NCBI GenBank assembly: GCA_022410635.1
Contig: JAJVDF010000364.1
Span: 1,120,298 to 1,184,297 of the forward strand
Origin: Tretioscincus oriximinensis
Taxonomy: Eukaryota; Chordata; Lepidosauria; Squamata; Gymnophthalmidae
Direction: 5' to 3'
DNA length: 64,000 nucleotides
In this document: piece after piece, positions 23,655-34,216 of the stretch
Layout: the number at the start of each line of letters is the position of its first letter
How positions within the stretch are numbered: position 1 is the first letter of the stretch
Program-made: the position numbers and the translations under genes
Notes under the pieces: model-generated
The model's input: only the letters and a program-made list of their open reading frames with translations
The model's database searches: none
What the model was told of the DNA's origin: nothing

Positions 23655-24045
23655 AATATTCAGTGATCCACTTGCTCAAAAGGTCCATTGTTGCAGAATT
23701 CCCAGCCACCGCTGTTTATGTGATTCAACAGTGGACATTTCTAAAATCTGAAAGATAGCTTTCGTAGGGACATTTCAGTAATGTGAACATGGAAAATTTC
23801 ATGAGACTTTAAGGCTACATGTAAAAGTTAATGGGCTCTCAGCTCACAATGAATTCTGGTAATTGTAGTAAGGCAAGCACAGCAATGCCTTATGAGGCTT
23901 GTTATGTGACGAGATTGCTAGGCAATGTATTGGAGCAGCATGGAAAGTTGAGGTAGGTGAGGAGAGATTGCGACTGCATTTTTCTGGGCTTTAAAATAAA
24001 CATTGCGGCTAAACATGTGGTGGGGAAGGGCACTAAGATACAACA
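23655..24045 (+). repeat. unclassified interspersed family B, copy 5
   Basis: Collinear with 9605-9965: 'agtgatccacttgctcaaaa', 'cccagccacc', 'atgagactttaaggctacat', 'gaattctggtaattgtagta', 'cacagcaatgccttatgagg' and 'gggctttaaaataaacattg'. This is one of the longest copies in the window. Confidence 0.7.
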
Positions 24046-24699
24046 ACAGTAAACAAACTGAGAATATTTTCTGCATTAACACTTACTTGACTCCTTCCAG
24101 TCATACAGCATTTCTGTCACTTAGACAGAGTGAATTAAGTGACATGTGTTGTATAGATAAATCACTGTGCATGCAGCTGTACTCAATCAATGTATGCATT
24201 AGGGATTTGCACAAACAAACAAAAATCACTGTTTGGTTCACATTGATGTAAACAATCTTTTGTGAACAGCAGGACCTTGATTATAACAATACTAGTTGAG
24301 AAGCCCATAAATACGGAATGGGTTTGAATCCTGCCTCCTGCCTGCTTCCATCCTTCACAGTCAGAGCAGGGTGTTCCAGTGATCATCCAAGGCTCACCAA
24401 AAGGAAGAGGAGACAACCCACTCTGCTTCCCTTTGGAGCGCAACTCATGTGTTTTCCTGCCTCTTCTAAGTCGTCTCTGCTGCCCCTCCTGCTGCAGTGC
24501 CACCACCGCCACCATGTTATGGTGGCATGTGGTGGGGAAGACTAGAACGCGGCAACAGACTGAGTTGGGAGTGATGGTGTGTTTGTGTGTATGTGAGTGG
24601 GGGAGGGATCGATGACTCAATTCAATGNCCCAAGCTGTGCAAACGGTCCATGTAAACACCAATTGTGCAACTTGGAACTTTGGACTTGTTGACCTCTCT
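24046..24699. other. no recognised feature
   Basis: A moderately GC-rich patch at 24380-24540 gives overlapping frames on both strands without any recognisable domain. One ambiguous base is at 24628. Confidence 0.35.
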
Positions 24700-24931
24700 T
24701 ATTAATGGTACAGATAAGAACATAAAGGGGTGGTATTGTATCAGACTAAAACTCATCTAGTCTAGCACTTGTCTTCCACAGCGAACTATCAAAGCATTCT
24801 TAAGCAGAAAGGAAAAAAAATCCTTCTCTTGGTTTTCACTTCCTGCAAACAGCCTTCGAAGGCATCGTGCCAGTCTCTTCAGCCTAGAGGCAGTACCTAG
24901 GCACCTATTCCAATAGATAGATATTGCTGTA
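24700..24931 (-). mobile_element. CR1 LINE 3' end fragment
   Basis: It starts on the plus strand with 'gataagaacataaaggggtg' (reverse complement of the CR1 ATGTTCTT tail), then 'actcatctagtctagcactt', and continues into the 3' UTR with 'cttcctgcaaacagccttcg'. It stops at the target duplication of the hAT element next to it. Confidence 0.65.
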
Positions 24932-24939
24932 GGGATTCC

Positions 24940-25397
24940 CAGGGCTTTTTTTGTGACGGAACGCGACGGAACGAACCTTTTATTTAGGCGGGAGGGTGCG
25001 GGGGGGGCACGGGGGGGCAGGNNNNNNNNNNNNNNNNNNNNNNNNNNNNNNNNNNNNNNNNNNNNNNNNNNNNNNNNNNNNNNNNNNNNNNNNNNNNNNN
25101 NNNNNNNNNNNNNNNNNNNNNNNNNNNNNNNNNNNNNNNNNNNNNNNNNNNNNNNNNNNNNNNNNNNNNNNNNNNNNNNNNNNNNNNNNNNNNNNNNNNN
25201 NNNNNNNNNNNNNNNNNNNNNNNNNNNNNNNNNNNNNNNNNNNNNNNNNNNNNNNNNNNNNNNNNNNNNNNNNNNNNNNNNNNNNNNNNNNNNNNNNNNN
25301 NNNNNNNNNNNNNNNNNNNNNNNNNNNNNNNNNNNNNNNNNNNNNNNNNNNCGCCGGTGTTAGTACCGGCACCTTTTGTTCTGGAAAAAAAGCACTG
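24940..25397. mobile_element. hAT-type element interrupted by the assembly gap
   Basis: The ends CAGGGCTTTTTTTG and AAAAAAAGCACTG are inverted repeats. Both are flanked by the 8-base duplication GGGATTCC (24932-24939 and 25398-25405), which fits hAT. Inside, 'gacggaacgaaccttttatt' on the left and 'taccggcaccttttgttctg' on the right border the gap, with G-rich sequence (25000-25021) on the left. The internal sequence, and so any coding capacity, is hidden by the gap. Confidence 0.75.
25022..25351. other. assembly gap (330 N)
   Basis: A run of 330 N follows a G-rich stretch (gggggggcacggggggg). The gap size may be nominal. Frames translated across it are meaningless. Confidence 0.99.
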
Positions 25398-25799
25398 GGG
25401 ATTCCTATATTTAATTACAGTAAAGTAGCTATGGTAACATCTTTTGCGTTTTCACCAGACTCTTATTCTCTCCCATATAGGGGTGACTATGAAACTTTTC
25501 TTAAATATTTTATTGGGAACAATACATTTACGTCTACAGCTTGGTTGTGTCTAGCCAGTTGCAGTGCAAAGATATGAGTTGGACTTGGGCAGGTAGATAC
25601 TTGCTCACACATTTACTAGGGAAAAAACAAGCAGTAGTAACCGAACTACTTTATTAAAAGTGAGCTTGGAGTAGTTCACTTTTTGGACTATAATTCTCCT
25701 GATCTTTATCAATTTTTTACCTGTTCAACATAAATTGCTCATGTCACTAACTGTTAGGATACTAACTACCCCTCTCCTTCTCATGAAGTTATACTGACA
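25398..25799. other. no recognised feature
   Basis: Unclassified AT-rich spacer between two transposons. Confidence 0.4.
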
Positions 25800-26109
25800 T
25801 AGGGTTGCCATAATCAAAGTGTCCAAACCCGGGACACACCCATGGAGGCGAGGCACGAAACCCTGCCTCCTACAAGAGGAGCAGCTATGGCACGCTCCAA
25901 CGGTCTTTCCAGGACCTAGGAAGCTTTTGGAGGACACCCAACCTGCTCTTGCAGCCGTCAGAAGCACCGGCTGTCCTACAATTCCCCCTTTGCATTGGGG
26001 TATTTAAAAATCTGGGATTTTTATATAAGTTTACTAAACCCGGATGGGACAATATTCTTGTCCCCAAATCTGGGACATTCCCGGTTTTCCAGGACGTATG
26101 GTACCCCTA
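25800..26109. mobile_element. hAT-like non-autonomous transposon (310 bp)
   Basis: The ends TAGGGTTGCCATAATC and GACGTATGGTACCCCTA are imperfect inverted repeats. The flanks TACTGACA (25792-25799) and TAGTGACA (26110-26117) are 8-base duplications with one mismatch. The internal 'gggacattcccggttttcc' and 'aaacccgggacacacccatg' give further inner symmetry. No transposase. Confidence 0.7.
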
Positions 26110-26117
26110 TAGTGACA

Positions 26118-26771
26118 CCTTTGTTTCAAGACTTTTCAATATTTTGAAATATGTTCTCTGAAGTTTTGTATAGTTGAACTTTCTCCTGCCTTTTCAAACA
26201 TGGTTTAAAGATAAAACATCCAAGAGGCAAAATTGAGATGCCTTCTACGATCAAATAAGGTAATAACAAAATGTAACTTTTTCAAGACTTAGGACGTTTT
26301 TCCACTTACCTGGCTGTGGTTACTGATTCTAACCACAGAACAGTATGATCCAGAACACTGCTGCCTGCATGATGGTGCTGATTTAAACCAACCTTCACCG
26401 CAGCATTGAAAGCTTAGTTCCATGCCCCTGGGGAGATGCATTTTGGCAGTGCGCTATGGTATGCCACAAAAGGCAGCCGTTAGAAGTCCGGAACATGAAA
26501 GGCATACCTTTTGCAAAGATATACCACTCCAGTATATATGATGTTCCCAAATAGACCATCCCTCTGTTTAATGTGACAGAGCAGACCAATAGGAAGCATA
26601 ACCTCATAGATCCACACTAATCTGCAGATCTAAGTGATCCAGAACAGCAGATCCCTTAACTCCATGTTAATGGTCCAAGCAGAAAGATCCTAAATTTAAA
26701 AGATAAATTTCTTCACTAATCTAAATAAGAGATGATTAAACATGCTTTTTATCTGCTTTGTGTATTAGTGT
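26118..26771. other. no recognised feature
   Basis: No gene or classifiable repeat seen. Confidence 0.35.
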
Positions 26772-27216
26772 ATGTAGGCATGAATGGCTCAGTCGCTAAG
26801 AAGACGGTCTCCCATCTGAGAGATTGGGTTTTGAAGCCCTGTGTAAGATGTGGGGTGGGGTGAGTGCCTTCCACTAGCCTGCAGCTCCAGCCAACTCAGC
26901 TATTCAAAAGAGATGTAAATTAGATAAATTAGTACTGTCATTAACTTGATGGGGAAGATAGAATAAAAAATCGGGCAAAAATTAACTCGGTAAGCCGCCC
27001 TGGAAAAGAGCGGGGTATAAAAACTTGATTCTTCTTCTTCTTCTTCTTCTTCTTCTTCTTCTTCTTCTTCTTCTTCTTCTTCTTCTTCTTCTTCTTCTTC
27101 TTCTTCTTCTTCTTCTTCTTCTTNTCTTCTTCTTCTTCTTCTTCTTCTTCTTCTTCTTCTTCTTCTTCTTCTTCTTCTTCTTCTTCTTCTTCTTCTTCTT
27201 CTTCTTCTTCTTCTTC

Positions 27217-27262
<46 letters not shown>
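26772..27262 (+). repeat. tRNA-derived SINE with composite (CTT)n-(ATC)n tail
   Basis: The tRNA-like head has an A-box-like 'tggctcagtcgctaaga' and a B-box-like 'gggttttgaagccct' (26787-26840). The body contains 'aacttgatggggaagata' and 'gccgccctggaaaagagcgg', then 'gtataaaaacttgatt'. The tail is about 190 bases of CTT units (27029-27219), broken once at an N (27124), then 14 ATC units to 27262. It is the best full-length copy of the family at 1-365. Poly-Glu/Lys/Asp frames over it are not genes. Confidence 0.85.
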
Positions 27263-27265
<3 letters not shown>

Positions 27266-28721
27266 TGATTAACACAAGAACAAAAGAAAGAGATACTCCT
27301 GAGGACTATTAGGCCACATCCAGATTTCTTACTTAGTTTACTATATTTGTATACAGGACCGTATTTTGGATGAATGACACCACTGGGTAGTAAAAAAAAA
27401 AAATTATGCCCCCTCTCCCCGCTGGGAGTTTTCCGGTAGGAAATCTTGCAGTGGGAACCCAAAAATCTTGGGCATTTGCAACATCACAGCATGCGGAGAA
27501 ATCTTTTAACTGCACTTCTGGGTTAGAATATAAAGCCAGCTTCACCCCACATTAGGAGTGGAAGAAAAATAAGTTCTAGGCCCTGCTAAGCAAACAGATT
27601 TTTACTGTGGGAAGGTGCCCTTAAGAGCCTGCCCTGTTGCCAGAGCTTCCTAGCAGTGCTTCTGTGAATTATATATATATATATATTTTACTGGTGATAG
27701 GGTGCCACCACAGGCTCCAATTCTGCCACCTTGGGCGGCTACTCGTTGCCCTTATGAATATGGGTCTGCTTCTATATTCTGAAATAAAGCATGGATTTCC
27801 CAGAATAAAAACAGTCCAGACAGTGCTTCATTCTTAAATTATGCAAACATAATAGAATAAATAAAGGATTTCTGGACTCTGATAGTGTTCTAATCAGAGA
27901 CAACAACAGAAGTGGAGGGAAACAAACCCCACATTAACTGCCTTAGTTCCTCTTACAGCAGACAAAAGAAAAGAAGCTTCCAAAAGATAACCCTTGTAGG
28001 GTCAAGAAACTGTGATTTTGAAAATGTTCATTCTTGTGTTTTAACTTAAAGGACACTTTTCCAAATGTTGGTTGGGAACAACAGCGTAGGAACAACTGGG
28101 TAGATCACCCCCTCTTAAATTTTATTGGAGACATAGGTGAAGCTAAGGAAAGGTGAACAATGTTTTTGCCCCAAGATACAGGATTGGGAGGGGCGCAAAG
28201 AGTGCCAGGAACACGATAACCCCCTCCCTCTTTTGTGCATTGTGTCAACACTGACACTCCAAGCTGAGAGGGAAGGGTTTTTTCTTGGATTTCTGGTGCT
28301 TCCAAGGCCAAAATTAAAGCTTTGGTTCGCTCTGTGACGGGTAAGTGGGACCTGGGAAGAGGCACCACATATTTGTTCAGGTGAGTGGGGAATGGATGGG
28401 TGGTTAGGGGTGAGAAATAATGGATCATCCATTGCTATGAAGATTATGAATATATGAAACTTAGGCCACTTCCCCATGTGCTGTTGGCACTGCATTGATA
28501 CTTACATGGACACAAGTCCACCCCATGCAGTGCCAGACTTTCAACAGTTCTCTCTGAACAAAGCTCCGTTAGGGCAAAATATCCTGTAGTTGATTCTTTC
28601 AGCTACAAAATATTCTGTTACAACAAAGCTTTATAAACTTCAAGGCAGGCATCCAAGGTCTCACTTTATTGTTGGTAGAACTGAGAAGCTCCCAACACCA
28701 TTTAACTGCCTAGTTGTCCTC
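27263..28721. other. no gene recognised
   Basis: A short (TA)n is at 27668-27686. Two overlapping minus-strand frames at 28105-28495 (107 and 126 codons) have no domain that I recognise and lack supporting splice signals. Confidence 0.35.
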
Positions 28722-28832
28722 TGTGCAGTTTTTTGCCACTATCCACATCCATGAAAAGGAGGGAAATCAAACCAGAAACCCTTTGCCTTCCAGGTCACTT
28801 GCATCACGACTGAGCTATAATCCCTCCCTAGA
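28722..28832 (-). repeat. tRNA-derived SINE head
   Basis: The reverse complement reads 'agggagggattatagctcag', a spacer, then 'ggtttctggtttgatttccc': tRNA A- and B-box-like blocks. Next comes 'atggatgtggatagtggc'. It is a retroposed tRNA-like SINE, not a functional tRNA, since no cloverleaf with a valid acceptor stem can be drawn. Confidence 0.55.
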
Positions 28833-30192
28833 ATTTCTCACAGCAGAATGAGAAGGAGGGTCCCTAGGCAATCAGTCGTTTATCCATATCAAACTGGTAC
28901 AATTGCCAAATCCAGTCAGGGGAAAACTGTTCTTTCCTATGCAGAAAGCTTTCCAAAACTTCACTCATCTGATCTGAATCACATCACGGATGACATAGAC
29001 TGAACTTTGCCCATATCTTACGTTTGAAAGCGCCTTTGCAAGAGGAGGGAATACAAATAGATAATGTGATATCTCTTATTCGACATAGTCAGGCTGCTTT
29101 CAAATTGTTTTCATCAAGGAGAACTCGTACGTCACATCAGGCAAAAAGGCACAAATGTATAGCTACATTTTGTTTTGCATAGATGTCTGACTTCTGTTTT
29201 AAAAAAAATAATTAAAAGGCTCTAAGCCAATTAGTAGGAAGCACTCAATAGTATTGGTTAACCAGATAATATTTGGGCTAGAAATTTACAGCTTCAAAAA
29301 GGGTGCTCCCTTGGGTGCTGCAAGCATTAGAAGCTACACCTAGTGAAAAATCCTCTCTTCTATATCCATTAAAGGCGCAAACATCAATTCCAAATTTTAA
29401 CTATTAGCCCTACAATAGAGATGTTTTCTTTTGCCTGGGATAGACGCTGTTCAGAATTTAAATTATAGCTCTTTTATAGCTATTTATAGATGAACTGCAG
29501 GGTTGCAGGGTGAAATAAAAAAGATAAAATAAATAATCTAAAACAGTAATAGTACCTGCATGATTAGGCGACATTATTCCCTAAGCAAAAGGCAGGATAA
29601 AAAGGTACATTTTCTGCACAGTGAAGTGTACTTTCCAATATCTACTTTGCTCTTCCCTCTGCCTCCCTGAGATCTGTACCTGCCTGCTCTAGGAGACAGG
29701 TAGTTTAAATATCAATATCTTTTTGTCATGGTCGTGATTATTGCAGAATCTGCAAACACTGGTCAAATTATTTAAGAATTACTATGAGGCAGAGAGTATA
29801 TGTTTACAGCACATATTCTAAAACTTGCCTAGTAAGTGCAAGATTCATATATTAGTTTAAATTTTCCACTGCCTTGTCTCAGGATGACAAATAAATCTGC
29901 TTCTTTTTCCTGCTGCAGGGTAATGGACTGAAATAGTAAACTTACAAGCAAACGTGGGGTCATTGGGACCAACTTATAAACTAAAAGTGATTAAAGGAAT
30001 GGCACAAAAAGAATCCTTTATAGTAATGAGGTGTGACTTGACAGAATATACTAATCAAATGGAGAATAAACAATAACAATATTTAGATGATTCTAAATTC
30101 CTGAACCGCCACTAACAGCAAGCATTAATTTGGTCTTACAAAAAACAAAGATTAAATAGTTCATCTTTTACATTTGTTTGAAGGGAACTGAG
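28833..30192. other. no recognised feature
   Basis: No gene or classifiable repeat seen. Confidence 0.35.
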
Positions 30193-30857
30193 GCTGAGTT
30201 CTCATGATGGGAAAAAATGGGATCCAAAGCTGTTTGGATCCAAGCTGGCCACATGCGTTTTCCATATAATCCAAGTGAAAATGCACTGGCCATGTTCAGT
30301 CCACACAGCACTACATTTTCTGAGCAGGATTCCCTCAGAAAACCGTTTCAGGTGCAGCTTAACACAATCCGCATTAAGTGCACTCTGGTAATGTTTTTTC
30401 TGGAGCTCTGATGGGGGCTCGGACTGAATAGCTGGAAGTCTGCTCCTTGGGGTTCTTCTGGGAAAGGTAGAAGAACACCCAAGACTGGAATCCAGGAGGG
30501 CAGGGAATTTAAACAGGTATTCTGCCTTTTCCCATCTCCTCCTTTTTCCTGTAATCGATTGGAACCCTGCAGAGTTCCAACCAGCTACAGGAAAAAAGAT
30601 TGTTGCTTTTTTCCTGTAGCCAATTGAAATGCTCTGAACAGCTGTTAAGCTTATTGCAGCATTCTGATTGGCTATAGGAAAAAAGAGGTGAGTGGAAAGG
30701 CAGGATATCTTCTGCCCTAGATTATAGCCAATTGGAGTTCTTCTGCTTTTATCAGAAGACACCCCAAGGACTGAACCTCCATCTGTTCAGTCAGATCTCC
30801 ATCCCTATTCCAATTTGCTGCTTTCTGCCCTCATTTTTTCTCCTCATGAGAACTCAG
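30193..30857. mobile_element. terminal-inverted-repeat element with internal subrepeats (665 bp)
   Basis: The ends are inverted repeats: CTGAGTTCTCATGA...GAAAAAATG on the left and CATTTTTTCTCCTCATGAGA then ACTCAG on the right. Inside, several related units occur in both orientations ('ttttcctgtaatcgattgga', 'tttttcctgtagccaattga', 'tctgattggctataggaaaa', 'tatagccaattggagttctt'). The 186-codon minus-strand frame over it is made from these subrepeats and resembles no transposase that I know. I cannot name the superfamily, and the target duplication is unclear. Confidence 0.65.
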
Positions 30858-31157
30858 TCTGAGTGTATTATTTGATGGTTGTAAAAACCATTGCACTATC
30901 TTTCTGTCTTGTTTGTGTTTTTAAAGAGCAAATAGAATAGAGACTCTGAGTCCCTGTTCCAACAACACCTTTGATGTCTGGTTTGGGAGGCAAGGAGACA
31001 GAATTTAGATTGTGTTCTGTTTCTTTTTCTTCCTGCCCAAACTGGACTTTCTTAACCCCAGCACAGCCACACAGCTTTTCCCCTAATGGGAACACAGCTT
31101 GGGTTAAGAAAAAATATTTCTTGGGTTTTCTTTTTTATGATGCCACTGTGTGGCCCG
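30858..31157. other. no recognised feature
   Basis: Contains a short inverted pair 'ttcttaacccc' / 'gggttaagaa' (31047-31110), otherwise unremarkable. Confidence 0.35.
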
Positions 31158-31318
31158 GTCAACACTGAGCCTTATTCTCGGCTATATCTCGGAATAGGAG
31201 CCTGCCCTGCATATGTTAGTGCAGACTATGGCAGGCCCTACCATACATTGTCTACACTGGCCTGTGCATGACCAAGCTCTGTCTTAAGATATACCCCAGA
31301 ATGAGGCTCAGGGTGGAC
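31158..31318. mobile_element. miniature inverted-repeat element, family M1 copy 1
   Basis: The left end GTCAACACTGAGCCTTATTC is mirrored by GAATGAGGCTCAGGGTGGAC on the right, with 'tatatct' / 'agatata' extending the pairing. A related, more diverged copy is at 44177-44294. No coding region. Confidence 0.6.
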
Positions 31319-31398
31319 AGAGCATCAGAGACAGAAGCTTCATTAGATCAGCTATGACCTGATGCAGCAGGATTTCGTTTACATTCTTATGACCTCCT
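31319..31398 (+). mobile_element. CR1 LINE 3' tail fragment
   Basis: 'gatcagctatgacctgatgc', 'agcaggatttcg' and 'cattcttatgac' match the last 70 bases of other CR1 ends in this window. Confidence 0.5.
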
Positions 31399-32604
31399 GC
31401 ATTCATTTGTTCTGATGAAGCAGTAAGCAGCCACACCTCTCCCAGGCTTCTAATAAAACCTAGGGGAACAGCAAGGAGAAGATGAGCTGAGATAAGTGCT
31501 CACCTTACTTAAGAGAAGCCCAGTCATGTCGAATACTTCATGAAGTCTTTGAAACAGTTCTTCATACATTCCCGTGCAGGAGTTCTACATACATGAGGCC
31601 TTGACCCAAGCCTGACATTGGACAGGACAGCACCAGGCTGCATGCACACCAGCCAAGAATATGCACAGCCATGTCATGCTTTGAAGCTGAAACCATTTAA
31701 TAAGCAGAAACTGTAGTTTCCAGCTTCCACAGCACATTCGTTCTAGAGTTGCTCCAGGAATATATGCCAAAATGAAGCACTATTGTCCAGGACATCTAGA
31801 GAGCACGGATAAGGAAAAACACACTTCACACTATTCCCAAGGTATTCCTAAATGTATTTAGACAAGGATAAAGTAATCACATTTCCTGTAAAGAAAAAAA
31901 AACCTGAATGTGTTCTGTTCTGTATTCTTTGCTGAGCATTTTCATTTGCCCACAATTAAATTGAAAGGATCTGGTTATCAGAGACAGGAAATGTTTATGC
32001 GATAATGCCTTCCATAAAAAGATTTTCAGTTTTCATATGCTAAAATGCAGCCCGGGTCTTCCTATTCCCCAAGAGAACACCTAACTGTAAAACTGAAATG
32101 GAAACAGACCACACTGAAACTGAAGGAGTCCCTTCTTTAGCATCCTTCAGCAAAATGAGCACAGGAAGATAGTAACTGCTTTTGAGCCCTCCAAACGAGC
32201 TTTTAATCCAGGGATGGTGAACATGAGACCTGGGGTCGAATCCAAATCCGATCCACAGGGTCATTTGGTTCAGCCCATGGCATCCTCATTAAGGAACCAT
32301 TTCATCCAGCACTCACATGCTCTCTGTGGAACCATTAGGCTTCCCTGTATAAATAATGGTTCTTCACTTTGTTAAAACATGGAAGTAAAATACAAACAGA
32401 AGACAGGAGGGCAAGGGAGAAAGAGGGGCAGGGACTGAAAAACTTGTGGTTTTGAAGGTCTGGGGAAGGGAGGGGTCATGAGTATAGGTGGGGGTGTGGA
32501 GAGAGGGCATGGCCCTCACTTGATTATACAAATATCTCAATGGTCTCTGGGAGACAAAAAAAAAGTCCAGTTAAACTTGTCTCAGCAATCAGCATATTGC
32601 CTCT
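31399..32604. other. no recognised feature
   Basis: No gene or classifiable repeat seen. Confidence 0.35.
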
Positions 32605-33292
32605 TGCAGTTTCAGGCAATGTTATTTTTGGTGTGATCAGTTACTTCTGTTCAGTTCTGGTCATCACATCTCAAGAGGGATATTGTGGAACTAGAGAAGG
32701 TACAGAAAAGGGCAACAAGAATGATCAAGGGTCTGGAGCACCTCCTTTATGAAGTCAGGCTGCAATGTCTGAGCCTCTTCAGCCTCAAAAGGCAACATTT
32801 GAGAGGTGATCTGATTGAAGTGTACAAAGACATGCATGGGATGGATAGGGTGAAGAGAGAAAAAATATTTTCTCTATCACACAACACTAGGCCATCAGTT
32901 TCAAGGGCACTCATTGAAACTGATGGCCAGTAAAGTGAGAACAGACAAAGGAAATTATTTTTTCACCCAGAGGGTTTTTGACCTATGGAATTTACTTCCT
33001 GAAGACGTGGTGGTAGCCAATGGCTTGGATAGCTTCAAGACAGGACTAGACCAGGTTCATGGACCCCAAGGTTATAAATGGGTACTAGGAGTGATGTTTG
33101 GATGTTGCCTCCGGGATGGAGCAACAGGCAGTACTCCTGAAATACCATGTCATCAACAGGTGCATATTTTAATTTCCTCTGTTCAGACTGCCCAGGTGCA
33201 TTTGGTGGGCCCCTGTGTGAGACAGAATGCTGGACTAGATGGGCTCTGGTCCGATTCAGTATGGCTCTCCTTATGTTCTTATGTTCTAACCT
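32605..33292 (+). mobile_element. CR1 LINE, reverse transcriptase C-terminus and 3' UTR
   Basis: Two overlapping frames carry the CR1 ORF2 C-terminus: ELEKVQKRATRMIKGLEHL, LRGDLIEVYKDMHGMDRV and FSLSHNTR in 32685-32933, then FFTQRVFDLWNLLPEDVV and LDSFKTGLDQ in 32914-33417. A frameshift near 32905-32920, where 'tcattgaaactgatggcc' repeats, breaks the ORF. The end is 'cttatgttcttatgttc' at about 33275-33290. It is dead and 5'-truncated. Confidence 0.9.
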
Positions 33293-34061
33293 GCCTTGAA
33301 ACGTTTCACTATAAGGATTGGATGAAATGCAAACAAATAAACAAAAAATATCAACTACATAAGATCAAAACAAAATTTCCCACCAAAGTCTCCCCCCACC
33401 CCCCCCAGCTCTCCTAGTGGAAACATGGAATCCAAGGAATCATGATAATATTCAATAACCATTTTTAAAGATCTTAACTTACAGACATGCTGGAAAGAAA
33501 AGCCCAATAGCAGCCACAGATCCCTCATGCCTGCTAAAACCTCATCTAACCTCATCCTCCTAGCGATTTAAATCCCATCGGTCCATCTCCCCTGTGAGAT
33601 TTGTCAAGGCTTTCTGAAAATAAATATGAATTAACTATTTCTCCGTAACGTGGTCTATACTGCCACCTATTGACAAATGGTGGTTTTAGAGATGTTTTAG
33701 TCTACAAGAATAATGATTTGTTGACAATAACATGACTGTTCCGTTTCTAGAAAAAAAACACTATGGCTGCTGTTCGTGGAGGGCAAGTTCTTTATTGTTT
33801 AGTTCACTTTCAGTCTTTTATCAAACTTACTAGCTAAGTAGTCCCATGCACTTAGTCAAAACAATGGAAACTCAAAGGGTCAGTTTTGTTGCCACAAGAT
33901 GTGCAGTGTCGTTGACCAATTCGGAAATTAGGTAGTTCCATGGAAAATAGGGATATCAGTGGCTACTAATAACCATTAGGGAATGGGTACTTGAAGAAAT
34001 ATTGGAACCAATATGTTGTTGTATCTATATCTAATAGGATCATTCTCAGATTGAGGCTGTA
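33293..34061. other. no recognised feature
   Basis: No gene or classifiable repeat seen. Confidence 0.35.
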
Positions 34062-34216
34062 TCCACAAATTATTTTTATTCCACCTCTACAGTGGAATAT
34101 TCCACAATATTCCACAATAAAGCATTCTATGGATTAGTTGATTCCAGAATATCGATATTTTATTGTGGAATATTGTGGAATATAGTGGCATAAATAAATA
34201 GTGAAATATATGCATC
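34062..34216. mobile_element. miniature inverted-repeat element with perfect 25-base inner arms
   Basis: 34097-34121 and 34159-34183 are perfect reverse complements (based on a doubled ATTCCACAAT). The outer parts, 'ctgtatccacaaattatttt' and 'aaataaatagtgaaatat', pair imperfectly. It is a small non-autonomous DNA transposon or hairpin; no target duplication was identified. Confidence 0.6.

Noticed and set aside
24953..25577. Frames of 130-193 codons across 24.95-25.6 kb
   Set aside because: Most of their length is the run of N.
26941..27462. A 173-codon minus-strand frame with poly-Asp/Glu/Lys
   Set aside because: It is the (CTT)n-(ATC)n tail of a SINE read on the opposite strand.
28105..28495. 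Overlapping minus-strand frames of 107 and 126 codons
   Set aside because: Two frames overlap on the same bases, neither has a known domain, and the sequence looks like ordinary intergenic DNA.
28722..28832. tRNA-like sequences here and at 26787, 49930 and 51213
   Set aside because: They have A- and B-box remnants but no intact cloverleaf and are joined to SINE bodies, so they are retroposed copies and not tRNA genes.
30202..30762. A 186-codon minus-strand frame
   Set aside because: It is built from internal subrepeats of a terminal-inverted-repeat element and resembles no transposase or other family I know.
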